Assembly (NCBI GenBank): GCA_003563375.1
Contig: PWSB01000234.1
Location: forward strand, 1-6,625
Reading direction: 5' to 3'
From: Actinomycetota bacterium
Lineage (GTDB): Bacteria > Actinomycetota > Humimicrobiia > Humimicrobiales > Humimicrobiaceae
DNA: 6,625 nt
Shown: positions 5,581 to 6,625 of the stretch, in pieces
Layout: each line of letters begins with the position of its first letter
How positions within the stretch are numbered: position 1 is the stretch's first letter
Translations under genes and position numbers: made by a program
The notes under the pieces: model-generated
Database searches by the model: none
Seen by the model: the letters and a program-made list of their open reading frames with translations, nothing else
What the model was told of the DNA's origin: nothing

Positions 5581-5974
5581 ATGGTTTTCTCAGGCACAAA
5601 AAGACCTGGAAGATGCAGATTATAATCTTAGAGGCAGAAGATATAATATAGCCTGTTTTCTATCCCAGCAATCTGCTGAAAAAGCCTTAAAAGCTTACCT
5701 CTACTATAAAGGAGAGCGGCAGGTCTGGGGACATTCGGTTGCAGACCTTGTAGATGATTCGGCAAGCCTCGATGCAAGCTTTAAGCATTTATTTGATATA
5801 GCAGGGCTCCTTGACATGTATTATATACCAACAAGGTATCCAGACGGGCTTCCTGGAGGCATACCCGCTGACGCCTTTTATAAAGAGGATGCCCAGGATG
5901 CTGTCAGGCTGGCAACAGCCCTAATAGATTTTGTTAAGAAAAAGATAAATTTTCAAGACGGGGAAAATGTTTAA
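5552..5974 (+). CDS. HEPN-domain protein, partner of the MNT
   Basis: The 140-residue helical protein matches the HEPN family: WFSQAQKDLEDADYNL (11-26), the central CFLSQQSAEKALKAYL helix (35-50), GHSVADLV (60-67) and YIPTRYPDGLPGG (91-103). HEPN proteins range from RNases (Rx4-6H motif near the C-terminus) to non-catalytic nucleotide-binding partners. An R56-x4-H61 match exists, but it lies in the middle loop; the C-terminal region holds only the TRYPD motif and no canonical RNase motif. This makes it closer to the non-toxin TRYPD-type HEPN group than to HepT toxins. The start overlaps the MNT gene by 29 nt, with AAGGGA 9 nt upstream, and its 3' end overlaps the lipoprotein gene by 8 nt. I infer a MNT/HEPN complex; toxicity is not supported by the motifs. 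Confidence 0.85.
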   Translation: MNKKGKEAARWFSQAQKDLEDADYNLRGRRYNIACFLSQQSAEKALKAYLYYKGERQVWGHSVADLVDDSASLDASFKHLFDIAGLLDMYYIPTRYPDGLPGGIPADAFYKEDAQDAVRLATALIDFVKKKINFQDGENV

Positions 5975-6625
5975 AAATTCTATAATAGCCATATTTATTT
6001 TGTTGGCCCTCTCTCTCTCGGGCTGCGCGAGTATAAGAGAAGAACAAACAGCTGGAGACCGCAGCATACAAGCCTTGGAACAGGCTCAGGACGGGGGTTT
6101 TGTGATGGCAGGGTATAAATCGGTAACTCCACATCAGTCTTTAGGCATTCTGCTAAAGACTGATGCAGAAGGGGAAGAGCAATGGCTCCGTTTTTTTGGA
6201 GAAGACCTAAATGAGATGAGGCCTTACGGCCTGCAGGGGACCAGGGACGGCGGGTTCGTTATCACGGGAACGGTAAAATCAAAAAACCATAATGATGCTT
6301 TCCTGCTAAAGACGGACTCCCAGGGAAATAAGCAATGGTTAAAAACCTTTGGGCAAGACAAGGATGATTATGCCTATTCAGTGGCCCAGACCGAAGACAG
6401 TGGCTACATACTTTGCGGATATACTTATTCATTTTCCCGGTCACGATTTGCCGCCTGGCTGATAAGGACCGATGAGGAAGGCAACGAGATTTGGTCCAGG
6501 ACCTTTGGGGGGCTAGAAACCTACAACCAGGGATATTCCGTCCTCCAGGCAAAGGACGGGGGTTTTGTGATGGCAGGCATGGAAGAATCCAAAAATCATG
6601 ACAGTTTCATGGCATGGCTTATAAG
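5967..6625 (+). CDS. Lipoprotein with beta-propeller-like tandem repeats, 3' end outside window
   Basis: The frame is open for 219 codons to the right edge, so the protein continues. The N-terminus is a lipoprotein signal: a Lys, a hydrophobic run (6-17) and lipobox LSGC with C20 as the lipidated residue; the following Ala-Ser argues for surface exposure rather than inner-membrane retention. From about residue 31 come four repeats of 50-53 residues, the last incomplete, each with DGGF or DSGY (42-45, 94-97, 144-147, 197-200), then a hydrophobic strand, LLKTD or LIRTD, G-N-x-x-W and a TFGG-like end. This pattern (QTxDGGY...WLIKTDxxGN..W..TFGG) is common in secreted beta-propeller proteins of unknown function. 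The ATG overlaps the HEPN stop by 8 nt, with GGGGA 2 nt before it. No enzymatic function is visible, and its place in the dha/HEPN operon is unexplained. Confidence 0.8.
   Translation, partial: MFKNSIIAIFILLALSLSGCASIREEQTAGDRSIQALEQAQDGGFVMAGYKSVTPHQSLGILLKTDAEGEEQWLRFFGEDLNEMRPYGLQGTRDGGFVITGTVKSKNHNDAFLLKTDSQGNKQWLKTFGQDKDDYAYSVAQTEDSGYILCGYTYSFSRSRFAAWLIRTDEEGNEIWSRTFGGLETYNQGYSVLQAKDGGFVMAGMEESKNHDSFMAWLI
6088..6112 (+). repeat. Copy 1 of an exact 25-nt internal repeat in the lipoprotein gene
   Basis: The 25 nt encoding D-G-G-F-V-M-A-G are identical to 6553-6577, 465 nt (155 codons) away and in the same frame. The two intervening protein repeats are diverged at this point, so a nucleotide-level match suggests recent duplication or gene conversion between propeller repeats. 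Confidence 0.8.
6553..6577 (+). repeat. Copy 2 of the 25-nt internal repeat in the lipoprotein gene
   Basis: Identical to 6088-6112. It lies in the fourth beta-propeller repeat, close to the right edge. Confidence 0.8.

Noticed and set aside
5224..5974. Calling MNT/HEPN a certain type VII toxin-antitoxin system
   Set aside because: The HEPN protein lacks the C-terminal Rx4-6H-Y arrangement of HepT toxins, so only the families, not toxicity, are supported.
6262..6552. A 96-codon minus-strand frame
   Set aside because: It is opposite the repeat lipoprotein, whose lipobox and repeats support the plus strand.

Overview
The window looks like a stretch of bacterial chromosome of moderate to low GC, rich in ATA, AGA and AGG codons, with AT-rich intergenic DNA and sigma70-type promoters. 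The best clue to lineage is a gene that matches mycobacterial CwlM in architecture and in a diagnostic C-terminal motif and that lies just downstream of trxB, the arrangement typical of Actinomycetota. I infer an uncultivated, relatively low-GC member or relative of Actinomycetota; this is inference, not proof. No mobile element, CRISPR array, rRNA or tRNA is visible.

Two divergent gene sets flank a roughly 200-bp control region at about 3368-3577. The minus-strand set reads leftward: a small ribbon-helix-helix (RHH) regulator, thioredoxin reductase trxB, a CwlM-like peptidoglycan-binding/amidase-fold protein starting at TTG, and a histone-deacetylase-family hydrolase that starts 1 nt after the CwlM-like gene and runs off the left edge. 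The regulator has a near-consensus promoter (TTGACA-17 bp-TATACT). trxB seems to have its own promoter, whose -10 lies inside a perfect 7-bp inverted repeat.

The plus-strand set reads rightward and is very tightly packed: dhaL, dhaK (20-nt overlap), a minimal nucleotidyltransferase (MNT, 1-nt gap), a HEPN protein (29-nt overlap) and a lipoprotein with beta-propeller-like repeats (8-nt overlap, cut by the right edge). An extended -10 promoter and an 8-bp palindrome precede dhaL. DhaK and DhaL form a dihydroxyacetone-kinase-type core, but the PTS subunit DhaM is absent from the window. A HEPN/MNT pair occupies the place directly after dhaK.

The points most worth a second look are the CwlM-like protein that has lost one zinc histidine, its one-nucleotide coupling to a deacetylase with intact active-site motifs, and the HEPN/MNT pair built into a dihydroxyacetone-kinase operon.
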